Assembly: GCA_020205615.1 (NCBI GenBank)
Contig: CM035163.1
Coordinates: 49,198,920 to 49,262,919 of the forward strand
From: Panax quinquefolius
Lineage: Eukaryota; Streptophyta; Magnoliopsida; Apiales; Araliaceae
Direction of reading: 5' to 3'
DNA: 64,000 bases
The notes under the pieces: generated by a model
Database searches by the model: none
What the model saw: only the letters and a program-made list of their open reading frames with translations
Told to the model about the DNA's origin: nothing
Position numbers and translations under genes: made by a program
Part shown: positions 34,125 to 46,871 of the stretch, piece after piece
Position numbering within the stretch: the first letter of the stretch is position 1
How the letters are laid out: every line of letters begins with the position of its first letter

Positions 34125-36084
34125 CATTAATCATGTTCCATGCAACAAGTATTCACGTGGTTATATCTAAGCTGCTGATTCGTGGTCCTGGATTCACGGT
34201 TTTTTCTTGGTCAACGTGATGCTTTAAAAACAAACTCCTTTGACAAGCATGATTGTAACGCTACTGCTTCTCTGGCGGCCCAAAAGCGTGGCTAATTATT
34301 TATATTATATATATATATATAATAGTTTATTTTATATTATATATTATATATATATATATTAATCTTAATTATTTTATTATTAAAATAAATAATTATTTTG
34401 ATTTTAAAATAAAATGTTTATTTTAATCTTAAAATAAAAAGATTTATTTTAATTTTAAAATTAAATTTCATGCTAACTAATTAGAGTTGGAATTGGATTC
34501 CATGATAACTAATTGGAGTTGAAATTGGATTCCTAAAAAATAAAGGAGTTTATTTAAATATGAAATAAGATTTCATATTATTCAAAATAAAGGAGTTTAT
34601 TTGTGAATAGGAAAGAAAATCAGTGTTTCCTTAAATAAAGGAGTTATATTTTTTTACTTGGAATTGGATTCCATAATTAATTAAAATAAAGGAGTTTATT
34701 TTGGTTAAAGATTTTGATTAAAATAAAATAGTTTATTTTATTCAAAATTGGATAAATTAAAATAAAATAGTTTTATTTTGATTTAAATTTGGATTAAAAT
34801 AAAGGAGTTTATTTTGATTCAAAAATAAATTTTATACTAACTAAATTTGCCCATTAAATGATATCAATATATATATTAAATGTTTATTATTCATAAGATG
34901 AATGTTATTTATTGATGCATATCTTGATGTGTATGATAATAAATGGGATTGATTATGGACTATTGACCAATGCGATTGGATTTTATTTTAGTTGGATGCA
35001 TGAATGTATGAGTTTTATTAAATGGGGTTCTGCAGACCGTCTTCTCTAATTTTTCCTCAATGTAAATTCTATCTCCTCCTATGTACTTCCCTCGATTGGC
35101 GATCAAGGTTTCTATTTATTTTAAATAGTTTTGTAATAGGAATATTTAGAATTAATTTTGAAAAATTGGAGATCAAGGAGCAAGGAGCGCTTGAAGACCC
35201 CTTTGTAATGGAGCCCGGGTTTAAATGTAATAGTTATATTTAAATATTATTTCTTACACCCCTAGGGTTTGACCTTTGGGTTCACTTGGTGGCTTTAGTG
35301 AACCAAACTAGAATAAAGTCCATAATCAATTCGGGTAGAATATAGTATTCTATATGTGCATGCTTATACTATATATATTATATATTATGCAAACATGCTT
35401 CGCATGTTCATTAATATACGCGTATTTTATATATATATATGTGCATGCGCTAAAACAAGATGAGACAAATTAATAACAAACCCCTCAATTTTATATTAAG
35501 TCCTAAGCGTTCAAAGATATTTGGAATATCGAACGTCGCTTTCTAGCATGATAAAATTAATAGAGTATTAAATATTTAATATGAGTTTGTTGTGTCACCA
35601 CAAGGCAAGTATTAAGTATTTAAGATGTTAATTTATCACATTTGATGCTTATAAAGAAAATTGAACAATATTGTTTTGTTGTGTCACCACAAGGATGATA
35701 TTTTTCTTTTTGAATATATGGAGTGCTAGGTCGGACTTAACTTGGATAATTTTGATTCGGATGTGCCACCACTGATCAAAATAATCTAAGAGGCAAAATC
35801 TGAGGAGTTGCATAGTTGATGTAATTGACAAAAGTTGTCTACCTATTTATTTATATATAGTTTGTTGTGTCACCACAAGGCTATATATACATTTGAAATG
35901 GGATCCTTATTCTCACTAGCAAATCTTTAATTAGATTTTGCCGAACTATATAAGTGAGGTAATATAGTTTGAAGAAAATAGTGGGAGATACCAATTTAAA
36001 ACAAGACCTAAATTATTTTGGTAATTAATAAAAGAATGTATGTTAAAATGTTGTTAATTACAAATTCATTTACTGAATTTTACA
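33755..36084 (+). other. Long non-coding leader of Copia-2
   Basis: It contains a TA microsatellite (34078-34122) and RGAG-loop hairpins at 34538-34555, 34580-34608, 34677-34708 and 34793-34818. Three copies of the hairpin TTGTG-TCAC-CACAA are at 35590-35603, 35679-35692 and 35865-35878. The 33870-34330 part differs completely from Copia-1, so leaders have exchanged or gained segments. Confidence 0.7.
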
Positions 36085-39040
36085 ATGTCTAAAATTACTA
36101 TCATCACTGAAGCATATTAGATGCTAAATTAACCGCCATCAATTAAATGGGATTGGTTAAGGAATTTGAGAATAGTTCTCATATGAAAAGTTATCTTATG
36201 TCCTTAATACGCCTATCCTCGCAATGGTTGCGCATAATGCCTCTGAGGAAGAGATTGCTACTTTTAGAAAGTGGCAAGATGATGCACTGATTGGCTCGAT
36301 GCATCATGCTCGCATCCATGAGTAACGAGCTTCAGCTTGGTCGGATGAAACTATGGATGCTCTCTCGCTATATTCCCGCACATCAAGTAGTTGATGGTGA
36401 GGAAAGTGGAACTGATAGATATCAGATATCTAAGGAGCTCTTCCGATCTAGAATGGCCAATGGCACTATAGTACAGAAAAAAAGTTCTTAACATAATCAA
36501 TTTGATTGATCAATTAGGACAACGAGTTTTGTCATGGATGGAGAGTTGAGCCAAGATTTGATCTTGCACTCACTCCCGGACTCCATTCACAATTGTTGTG
36601 AATTTTTCATATAAACAAGCTAGATATCAGCTTCGTTGATTTGCTTAACATGTTGAAAAATGATGAGAGTCACTTTCCAACCAAGAAAGACCATGTCTTA
36701 CTGGTAGGGGCCAAATGATCTTTTGAAAAGAAGAACGATTCAAAGAAGGTATATAGAAAGGCAAAAACAAAGGATAATAAGAACAAAACTGATACGGATA
36801 GCAAAGGAGTTTGCTTCCACTGCAATAAGCCTGGACACTGGAAAGAAATTGCGAGAAGTATCTTGCAGAGGCTAACCAAAGAAGCTTAGTGAAGTTTCGG
36901 TTACAATACAGTTTTTGTTCATGATTGAAATAAATTTTTCTTTAAGTCAAGGTTCTACTTGGGTATTGGATACCGACTTTGGTTATCATAAATATAGATT
37001 TATGAAGGGACCAAGCAGAAGTGGAAAGCTAAACAAATATAAGTAATCCTATGTGCGGGAAATGTAGCAAAGGTTGCTATATTAGCCATAGAAACTTATA
37101 GTTTAAGACGCCTTACTGAGCAAATCTATTAAGTCAATAAGTTGTTATTGTATTCCAATTCTTGTTAGAAACATTATTTCCATTTTATTGTTGGACAATA
37201 AAATTTTTGGTATTATAATTAAGAACAATTGTTGTTCTATTTATAATAATAATGTTTCGTATAGAACTGAAAGATTACTTAATGGATTTTGTATACTTGA
37301 CTTACGTGAAAAATTATTTTGTAAATTGAACAAACTAGTATAAGAAAATGAGATGATCATTCAAAGAGTTGAATGTATGTATTTGTTGAAATACAAGTGT
37401 GAATTATTTGAAAGGTTCAAAGAATTCAGAAGTGAAACAAATTGGCAAAGTATTAAGATTCTTTGATTAGATCAAGGAATAAATACTTGTGCAATAAGTT
37501 TCTAGATCATCTCAAATGGTTTTTCACATAATGGACACCTCATGATACGTAATAATTGATTGATGTATCTGAAAGGAAAAATCGTACCTTGTTGGACATG
37601 GTACGGTCCATAATTATTTTACCCATATTCCAGTATCCTTCTAGGATCATGTCCTAGAAATGGCTGCATATCTATAAAAGGTAACCTCTAAATCCGGCCC
37701 CAAGACTCCATAAAAGTTATGGACAGGGAGGATTCCTAATCTTAAGTATGTTAAGATAAGGGGTTGTCCAACTTATGTGAAACGGTTTCAAAGGATAAGC
37801 TTGGGACAAGATTTGACAAATACAGATTTGTGGGACATCCTAAAATAAGTTTAGGGTAAATGTTCTATAATCCTACTTAGCAAAAGGTGTTTATCATTAA
37901 AAGGGGCTAGTGGGAGGATAATAGATCTTGAAGAGTTCAAGAACCACAAAACACTATAAGTCAAATAAGAGGAACCTGTAGATAGACCTATTGTACCACA
38001 AATCCAAATCGTAAATCAAAATAGTACCAAAGATACCTAGGAGGTATGGATTCATCATGGATGATGATGATGAGGTACACATCATAGAAGATGATGATCC
38101 AAAGTTACATTCGATGAGGTAAGACTTCTAGTGTGTACAAAAGGGTCAGTGGGAGCGTCGTGAAATTTCTAGTATTATATGTTGATATACTACGGATGAG
38201 GAATAACATACCAATGCTACAATCAGTAAAGATAAAGTTGTCTAAACATTCCTCCACGAATGATTTGGGAAGAGTATCTTAATTGGGGATAAAATCTATA
38301 TAGATAGATTCAAAAGGATGCTCAACTTAACCCAAGGAACGTATATTCACTTGATGCTAAAGTCGTTTAGCATGGCAAACTCCAAGAGATGTCTCATGTT
38401 GATGAGCTATGGAGTGTATCTCTCTTAATAGTCCCCACAAACTCCTGAAAAGAGAGATCGCATGAGTAATTATCATGTATGCAATGAAATGTACGAGACC
38501 CGATGTTGATCGGTCATATTTTGGAGAAGATCACTGTAAGACAGTGAAAAACATCTTAAATTGCTTAACCGGCACTAAGGATGTGATCATATTCATGGTG
38601 GGTCTAAATTAAAACTAGAGGGCTTAACGGACTCAAGTTTTTCAGACGCACCAAGATGACGAAAAAATCCACTTTAAGGTAAAGCGTTATCTTGAATAAA
38701 GGTGCGTTGAATTGGAATTGAAAGGTTCCAAACAAAGAAAGAGTTCTTTGGTTTAGTGATAAAGACAAAGTATATAGCTATAAATGAAGTCGCAAGTTGA
38801 TTGTTTGGATTAAAAGTTCATTACGTAACTAGGAATAGTTCCTAAGTCTCATCTTGGATCTAAACATGTGTTGTGGCACTTTCATTTGATTATAAGAATC
38901 ATTGAAAGATGGGAAATCACTATAGAGATGGTGGACTCTCAAGAACAACGATACATAGCCATTAACTAAAGCTTATCCAACAAAGAGGATAATCGCCACT
39001 TAGAGAAGAAGAGTATAAGATACAATGGCGATTGGCTTTT
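36085..39040 (+). pseudogene. gag-pol: Decayed copia gag-pol of Copia-2
   Basis: The order of fragments is the same as in Copia-1. gag lies near 36190-36700 (ISKELFRSRM at about 36433). The zinc knuckle is better kept here (CFHCNKPGHW at about 36812, with the last cysteine lost). Protease again reads DTDFGYH (about 36973). The integrase C-terminal end is near 37790-37870, the reverse transcriptase end near 38480, RNase H near 38610-38800 and the tail near 39010. The integrase core and the reverse transcriptase front are absent, with multiple stops and indels. The shared gaps with Copia-1 argue for amplification of an already defective lineage. Confidence 0.8.
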
Positions 39041-39056
39041 AGTGCAAGTGGGAGAT

Positions 39057-40913
39057 TGAAAGTAGTATGCACACAAGCCAATCATGTTTGATGATAAAGC
39101 ATATACTTTGTAACAATCTTATTCATTTATTAATAAAAAGTATTAATTTATTAAAGGCTTTTAATTATCTACATGATCTTTGTTTTATAATATGTGATAA
39201 ACCCATAGTTTTAAGCAATGCTTTTAGAATAATAATGATGATCATTCTAATGAGATCTAAATTCTTAGAAAGCTTAAAACTAAAATAGTTCCCAATCATT
39301 GGATTACTAAATTGGGGATTAGTTAATCCGGATAGATTGGTACATACGTTGTTTGCTCATTGGATGAGGATGATTGATCTCATGATCATTTGTGTGGAGA
39401 CACTAAAGCAAGTATGTAGGTGCTTATTAGAGAATAAGTTCATTTGACGCATGGCTCGCTAAGGAATACCTAATGGAGTTTTACTTGCTCGTCAATAGGA
39501 ATTCTCAGAGTGATAGTAGTCTGAGTGATACTTGGACTTGAGATCATCATAGTATCTTGTGTATGATGAGTTATACTTTGACTTATTCCTTAAAACCCTT
39601 AGGGTATATCAAAGGGTATGCTTGGGTATAATAAGTTATACATGGAGATAATGTATGATCAATAAAGAATCTACCACTTCTATTAAAAGAAGAGAAATGT
39701 CTATGTGATTCGATAAATGACAACCCAAGTAGTCCTTGGCGAAGCGAATGAAATTAGAAAGGAGTTTCTAATTTGCATTATTTGAGTTAGTGCATTTAAG
39801 GATCGAAATACATATAATTAAATAAAATAAGACTTGACGATAAAGAATTCCATGTCTTATATTTAATTGGGACATTGTATGGTGGAAGGATTGAATTGTC
39901 GGTAACTATTTACTCAAAGGTTCTTTTATGATTAATGTTGAAATCTATATTATCCGGAAAGTCGTTGATCGCTAGGAGGTTTATCCCTATTGTAGAATAA
40001 ATATTATTTATTTAAATAAATTAAATTATTTATTTAAATAAGATTAGAATTGTTCTAATTGATTTATTCACAACCTAGGTTTAATATGGAGAACCTAAAG
40101 GGTCACACCATAAAAGGAAGAATAATTATTTAAGAAGTTAATGGCATAATCGTAATAATATATTATGTATATTTAATTTAATCTATGGTGATAGAATAAA
40201 TTAAATAGCTTAATATTTATTATTTAATATTTAATATTTTAGAAATATTAAATATAAATTAATAAGAGGAGTCTTATTAATATTATTACAATTATTATTA
40301 TTTTAATTTCTAAAAGAGTTTAGGAATTAATTTAATATAAGTACTCTCATTTATTCCTAATAGGATTAGGAGGGAAAATTAATTAAAGGAGTTTAATTAA
40401 TTATTCCTAATAAGATTAGGGAGCCCATTTAATTAAAAGAGTTTAATTAAATAATACCTTATTTTAAATAGGGTTACTTGATATCTTTATAAGAGGAGTC
40501 TTATATCAGATATCAAGACAACGACATAATTCCAATTTGTTGGAGAGTACGTTCTTTTCTATAGAGATAGAAAAACTAGGGTTTAGCCAACCACCCATCT
40601 TCTTGAATCCTTCTTTTTCCTTGGTGGATCACCTCTAGAGGCCAAACACTTGGGTGGCTAACGTTGATCAAAGGAAGCAACCAAACCCGGTGGATTCAAG
40701 TTGAACGCGAAAAGGATTGGAGGTGAACTTGTACTTGAGGAAGCTCGGATCTTCAAGGGTATGTTTGTTCTTCATATCTTTTCGTTTAATTAATAATTGT
40801 GCATAAAGGGTGATCCGGGTATATGGTTTGTAAAATTTTTAAACTCTGATTTTTACACGTTTTCGCGCTTATTTTGCAATTTGATTGCGTTCTTGAATAT
40901 TACAAACCTAACA
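39057..40913 (+). repeat. 3' LTR of Copia-2
   Basis: Direct copy of 31897-33741, with the same nested inverted repeat at 40477-40517. It is preceded by the purine tract AAGTGGGAGAT. Confidence 0.85.
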
Positions 40914-40918
40914 AATAT

Positions 40919-41093
40919 TCCCTGCCAAACCGAATATTCCCCGACCAATCAAATATAATATAACCACTTGCATACTTTGCAAAATTTATAAATACTACCC
41001 ACAACTATAATATTATCTCAAATTCACACCATAATATTAAAAAATTATTTCGACAAAATTTAAATCTTTATTGATAAAATCTGGGGTCTCACA
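40919..41093 (-). repeat. 3' LTR of element G, right part
   Basis: It continues the LTR after Copia-2 and matches 46691-46866, ending GGGGTCTCACA. On the minus strand this is the LTR start TGTGAGACCCC. Confidence 0.85.
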
Positions 41094-41107
41094 ATCTCCT
41101 CTCCTTA
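41094..41107 (-). other. Polypurine tract of element G
   Basis: The minus strand reads AAGGAGAGGAGATT directly before TGTGAGACC. It follows a pol-end-like stretch containing TTTCGAGGGCAAAATTCC, as is usual in plant chromoviruses. Confidence 0.7.
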
Positions 41108-41189
41108 TGGAATTTTGCCCTCGAAATTAGGGTACGTACCTGTTATGATAAGAGGTGAGGATACCTTGAATACCTTTATCGTTAAAAAT

Positions 41190-43240
41190 ATTAAATTCAT
41201 CTTTGCAATCCGGCCAAAGATATTCATTAACAATTCATCTTTGCACTACAGGCCAAATATATACAACTGTAAAACCAATAATGCTGAGACGCAGCTTAAT
41301 AGTATCACGACCACGAATTATCCATGCACTACTGGCCAAGGATATTCGTGTTTTCAATTACGGTCAAGATTATACTGAATAATCCTTGGTCATAATCATA
41401 CCAAGTCTATCAATGCACTACGGCCAAAGATGACTTTTACCACATCCATGAATTAATATTTCATTGCTGAGACTCAGCTCAATAATTAATCCATATCATC
41501 GAATCATCCCTGCACTACAGGCCAAGGATATTCATTAGTATCACGACCACGAATTATCCATGCACTACGGCCAAAGATAATCGTGTATTCATTAGTATCA
41601 CGACCACAAATTATCCATGCACTACGGCTAAAGATAATCGTGTATTCATTAGTATCACAACCACAAATTATCTATGCACTACGGCCAAAGATAATCGTGT
41701 ATTCATTAGTATCACGACCACAAATTATCCATGCACTACGGCCAAAGATAATCGTGTATTCATTAGTATCACGACCATAAATTATCCATGCACTACGTGC
41801 CAAAGATAATCGTGTATTCATTAGTATCACGACCACAAATTATCCATGCACTACGTCCAAAGATAATCGTGTATTCATTAGTATCACGACCACAAATTAT
41901 CCATGCACTACGTGCCAAAGATAATCGTGTTTTCAATTACTACCATGATTATACCGAACAATCCTCAGTCATAATCATACCAAGTCCATCTATGCATACA
42001 TGAGCCATGTAGATGACTTTCAACATAATATAAGCATGAGGATCATGCCAAATAATGATATAAAAATCAATCAAATGAGATAAAGGATAAATATTAAACA
42101 TTTATAATATAATTTATCCGAGATTCAAGAAGATCCCCATGTTATCACTTAATAATCTTATAATCTAATATCATTAATATTATAACAATATTTTAATCAC
42201 TTCTTAAATTTATAAACAATTTATTTCAATTGTTTACGCTTTTACCATATAATGCATTTAATCATTCAAAAATGTCATACTCATAAGATATCATCACCAA
42301 TAATCAAATCCTCATCAAAAAATATGCATATACTCTATATGGGATTCTCTAGCCATAAAATCCTATTTTCTAATTTTGTTACTTCACATAACATATTTAA
42401 CTCATATGTTCAGAACCAAACTATTTTTATGAAAATACCAAATCAGTCCCAAAAATATTTCTTTTATGGGATTTAGCATAATATAGTCCCATGATGAAAA
42501 TATATTTTCTCGAATTTTTAAAATTCATTTACTATTTTTCAAAATCAATTTCTAATTAATTCCTTAAGAAATTAGCTACCTCAAGTTTAACTCCAAAAAT
42601 TCCCAAATCTTGGCAGGACCTTACACATGTTAATGTGAGCCTCCAGTTTAAATTTCATGGTCATCGGAGTTGTAGAACTCCGGTTATAGCATTTTTCGTC
42701 AGAAAATTCTAAATATTGAAATGGTCATAACTTGCTCATTTTAAGTCGGAATGAGCTCATTTTTGGACACAATGTTCTTTATATCATATACTTTTATGTC
42801 CCAAAAGGCCTGAATTTTTCTCACTAATTAAGTGGCCGAAACAGCCCTTACAAAAACGTGGCAGCAGCTTTTTGGACATTTTGAAGTTTTGACTCCTTTG
42901 CTAAAATCACCCCACGAAAATCTACAACACTTTTTTCAAAGTGATTCCACTTGGATTAGTTAGGTAACTCATAGATCTAACTCTAGGACTTGACCACACT
43001 CAAAAATTCAAAATATAATAGGAGATTTGGTCAATTGAATTTCATGTTACGTTTTTCACCAAAATCTGGTTTTTAACTCCTTGTGATTTTTAAGAAACTT
43101 TCATGTTTTCACATACTAACCAACATAACTCATCATAACACTTACTAATACCACGTATACCTATGATTTTCATTAGTCCAATTCTTTTATTATGACTTTC
43201 ATCATAAACCACGTAAACTGTTCATTTTAGTTGAAGAAAT
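41190..43240 (-). other. LTR-like filler inside element G
   Basis: This stretch has no coding sequence. It resembles LTR sequence of the same family in the same orientation: the GCACTACGGCCAAAGAT repeats, the CATAATATAAGCATGAGGATC block (compare about 30430) and U3-like text with CTACAAC motifs. It occupies the place where reverse transcriptase to integrase should be. No TG...CA borders or target duplication were found for it, so it could be a recombined LTR or an old nested insertion. Confidence 0.5.
41528..41935. repeat. 58-bp tandem repeat array
   Basis: About seven head-to-tail units of 57-59 bases share ATCACGACCACAAATTATCC, then TGCACTACGGCCAAAG, then ATAATCGTGTATTCATTAGT. A diverged outlier lies near 41300. 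The units expand a motif that occurs once to three times in the LTRs of elements G and O. Reading through them gives a spurious repetitive peptide. Confidence 0.9.
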
Positions 43241-43259
43241 ATTTGAGGGTTTAAGAAAT

Positions 43260-44180
43260 GGGTTTTGTACTGGGGTCAATACGAAATTCGATTTCACGCT
43301 CTAAGTAGGCTAGGAAGTCTTCAAGAATACGCCAGGAAATTTATTAATAATAGAAATATCATTCAAAACTGTGACTCTCATCCAAGACTTGGATAGTACG
43401 TCACATTGATAACAACTGTGACTTCTATCCCTTAACCTAGATAGCACCTCACAATGATACCTATAAACTTGCCATCTCCATTCACGATGTCGCCTATAGA
43501 AAGTCTGGCTTCGGTGCATTCTACATAAGGAAGTCAACAACGAAAGGTTCGGGGCTCTTTACTTATGGCTTGATATGACAATAATTGACTTTAGTAGTTT
43601 GGTTACTTGAATTACGCACAACAAAGTTGGTTATGAATATAAAAGCTAACAACCTTACGAAAAGCATGATGAGTAGTTAACCAATTGATTCCTAAAATCA
43701 CATCAAAGGCAAGTATTTTCAAAAAGATAAGATCGACAGGTAACGTGAAAGTGTTTATTTGAATCAAACAAGATTTAAAAATAGTAATTGATAACGAAGG
43801 CTCCTACTAACGAAGTTTCAACCAATAAGTCAAAGTCTAACTTCTCCGGAGTCAAATTTAAACGTTGAACGCAAAAGCAAGAGAGATAAAATAATGGGTA
43901 GAACCGGTATCTTATAAGGTATAGACTTCACAATTTATAATTAACTAACCCGTGCTAACTTCGTTCGGTTTACTTACTTTTTGAGAAGTCATGAAAATGC
44001 ACTTCCTAAAACCAACGACTTTGTTTTGTCCATATCCACCTTTGGTGCCACCGTCCCAAATTTAGACTTGACTTTGGTGCACAACAAAATTGAGCTAAAT
44101 GACCTTCTCTTCTTGCAATTTCCACTTCTATTAGCTTTGCCGTGATTACCACTTTGTGGTTACCATTCTTAGCATGATAA
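43260..44180 (-). pseudogene. gag zinc knuckle, protease and RT-start relics of element G
   Basis: On the minus strand: a zinc-knuckle-like REGHLAQFC (about 44085), the protease C-terminal signature AFDVILGINWLTTHHAF (about 43715-43665, compare ILGMDWL in the family), and INKFPGVF (about 43340). The last corresponds to the FPDVFPE motif that opens reverse transcriptase, followed by EIEFRIDP-like residues. Everything is frame-broken. Between the leader (44290) and this segment most of gag is deleted. Confidence 0.65.
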
Positions 44181-44494
44181 TTTCCCCACGATGGTTATCA
44201 TTGTTCGATAACCGCTGCCACCGATATGATTATTATCGTATTGTTGGTCGTTACCTTTGTTTGAAATTCAATCAACACTCTCATGTGCTTCATTGCTTAT
44301 CTCAAAGATTTTTAGATGTCATTCTCAAACACCGCCACAAAACAAGGGTTAATTAACATATCACATATTATCCCTATACTCGAATGAGACCAATTAAATA
44401 CCAAATAAATTTAGGTAGGTCATACTAGCGAAGGAATTCCCGTCTCTCCCCCTCCTAGTTCTTATCTCACATCTTAGCCAGGATCATATCCTAA

Positions 44495-44505
44495 GCTCGA
44501 TACCA
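44495..44505 (-). other. Primer-binding site of element G
   Basis: The minus strand reads TGGTATCGAGC next to the LTR. It is the initiator tRNA-Met site with one A changed or lost compared with TGGTATCAGAGC in element O. Confidence 0.65.
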
Positions 44506-44507
44506 AC

Positions 44508-46866
44508 CGTGACGCCCCCAAAATTAGGTATACGTCACCCATCTTGGGTCGCCACTTACATGGTACATAAATTCAAATACAAACTTAATTATACATCCGT
44601 CAGTAACATACTTACGACAATACATAAATTGAGAGTTCTAATAGAATATTGTCATTTAGACAATATCCATACTCAAGAGTCCTCATTACATTTATTGTCA
44701 CACTATTTAACGTAATAGTGAGGACTACTAATGCTATCTTCGGGACCATCACTCTTTTCCCCGACTCGTCCCAAATATATTCTCATTTCACGAAGAAACA
44801 AAGAAAGAAAGGGTGAGCTCAACTAGCCCAAAGAAGAAATATTATAACTAAAATAATGCGTAATAAATTATCAATAGTCGCCAACAATGTTAAACCGATA
44901 AAATACAATAGACAACCAGGTTTAATCTGCGTGAAATATGTAATCCATTAAAAGAGTCAAGCGAGAAAATAAAGTCTACTATCTTTTAGGTTTTAAAAGG
45001 TTTTCATCAATTTTATCACTAAGACTTAGTTTAATGAATAAACCAAAATATCTAATCATCCTCGCACTACTGGTCAAGGATTTTCATCAAATTATCAATG
45101 GTCATGACTATACCGAATCACCCCCGGTCATAATCATACCAAAAACTATCCATCATCGCATTACAGACCACCGAGGACTTTTGACACATCATTTATATCA
45201 AGCCACGATTATACCGAAATGATCCTCGGTCATAATCATACTAAGTTCATCTATGCATGTAAACCAAAGATAACATAATATAACATGAGGATGATGACAA
45301 TGACATAATAATTCAATAAAACAAGTTCACGAATTAATTTATTCAGGAACTAATGACGTCCAAATTGTCAACATGATACTTCTTTGTAGAGTAAAATTCA
45401 AGAATGATCAGAAGAATATTTCCATGAAAAGATACTGGATGAAACGCAATTATCAAGGATATTCTACTAATTTCATGGAGTATAGAAGTCAAAGTTTAAC
45501 CAACCGGGTATAATAAAGAATGGAATAACAAAAATCAATCATCATGTATGCGGTACATCGTATGTATGCAAAGTTATTCCAATGTAATAATAATAACGGA
45601 ACCAGTCGTGAAATTCACAATCGATAGATGTTCCAATGTAATAATAAGTGCGGAATAATAAATAATGGAACCGGTCCGGTAAAAACACACGCATGTGATA
45701 TTCAACGAATAATAATAAAGAGCGGAACCAGTCCTGTAAAACACATGCATGTGATATTCCAATGTAATAATAAAATGAATAATATATAGGATTTCACCAA
45801 GTATAGGAGTCCAAGCGTACAAAGTTATTCCAATGTAATAAATAAGAATGGAATAACATAAGGATTTCACCAAGTATAGGGTATGCCATATATACAAAGT
45901 TATTCCAACCAATAATAAAGAATGGAATAACCAAGTTCTCTCGTGAATAAGAAAGAATAACACCCTTTACGAATACAACAAATAATATCCCTTACCGTAA
46001 AAAACCTTTGATATCAAAGTAGTGAAGTACCGTACTACTTCTTCTTTCTCTCTATAGATTTTCTCTCTATAATTTCTCTCTAGAGTTTCAAATTGAATTC
46101 GTAAGAAAATAATGAAGGAATGAGCTTCTATTTATAGGAAAATAGAATGCATAGTAATTAATCCATGAATCTGGTCCAGATTGATTTACTTTAATCGTGA
46201 TCCATTCATATTTAAAGCAAAATCTTTTAAATAAAATATCATATATTCTATTTATATAAAACATTTTAATATGCAAACACTATGCAACACTATGCAAAAC
46301 ACTATACAACACTATGCATAATAAAATATAATATATTCTATTTATAGAATAAACTTTAATAAAGTATTCTCGCTTTATATAAAAAGATGTTTCGCTTTTA
46401 TTACGTTAATAATACGAATAAAACAAAACGTCATTATCGCTATAATAATTCATATTATTAATCGACAATAATGGAATCAAACCGAGTGACTTCTCACATA
46501 AGCATCAATAATCAATACCGTGTGCTACTATGCAACCACACGTATTCATTTACTTTTACTTAGAGTAGTTCAACAAGATTCACCGGTAAAACTTCCGCCG
46601 TTATTTCAATAAAATATTTTTGTCGTTTTCTCAATCCGATAATAATAATTACATTGTGGGGTCCACCAATGATTGAGTTGTTATTTAATATTCCCCGCCA
46701 AACCGAATATTTCCCGACAAATCTAATATAATATAACCACTTGCATACTTTGCAAAATTTATAAATACTACCCACAACTATAATATTATCTCAAATTCAC
46801 ACCATAATATTAAAAAATTATTTCGACAAAATTTAAATCTTTATTGATAAAATCTGGGGTCTCACA
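44508..46866 (-). repeat. 5' LTR of element G
   Basis: About 2.36 kb. The terminal T at 44508 is changed to C. It pairs with the split LTR at 29671-41093. It contains the GGAATAAC/CACCAAGTATAGG repeats (45545-45930), the CTATGCAA minisatellite (46271-46320) and, on the minus strand, a TATA-like CCTATAAATAGAAG (about 46125-46140). Confidence 0.85.
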
Positions 46867-46871
46867 TATAC

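Larger units (their letters stand above)
31897..40913 (+). mobile_element. Copia-2: Ty1/copia LTR retrotransposon with AATAT duplication
   Basis: LTRs are 31897-33741 and 39057-40913 (TGAAAGTAGTATGC...CCTAACA). It is flanked by AATAT at 31892-31896 and 40914-40918, and the uninterrupted site is visible in the other LTR of G at about 46686. The internal organisation is the same as Copia-1: primer-binding variant TGGCATCAGAGT, AT-rich hairpin leader, decayed gag-pol with the same missing domains, purine tract. The insertion postdates G, so it is one of the youngest layers of the stack. Confidence 0.9.
29671..46866 (-). mobile_element. Ty3/gypsy element G, nested in the LTR of element O
   Basis: It is bounded by TGTGACGCC at the left and GGGGTCTCACA at the right, with the duplication TATAC on both sides (29666-29670 and 46867-46871). 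On the minus strand: 5' LTR 46866-44508, primer-binding site, leader, gag/protease/RT-start relics, LTR-like filler, polypurine tract, then a 3' LTR (41093-40919 and 31896-29671) split by Copia-2. Reverse transcriptase beyond its first residues, RNase H and integrase are missing. It is therefore coding-defective but structurally bounded. Confidence 0.85.

Noticed and set aside
41528..41935. Regular direct repeats resembling a CRISPR array
   Set aside because: The units are contiguous 58-bp tandem repeats without unique spacers, in plant retrotransposon DNA and with no cas genes.
41583..42003. Repetitive peptide frame with the unit IIHALRPKIIVYSLVSRPQ
   Set aside because: It follows from the 58-bp minisatellite, whose period is not an exact multiple of three throughout, and it lies in LTR-like non-coding DNA.
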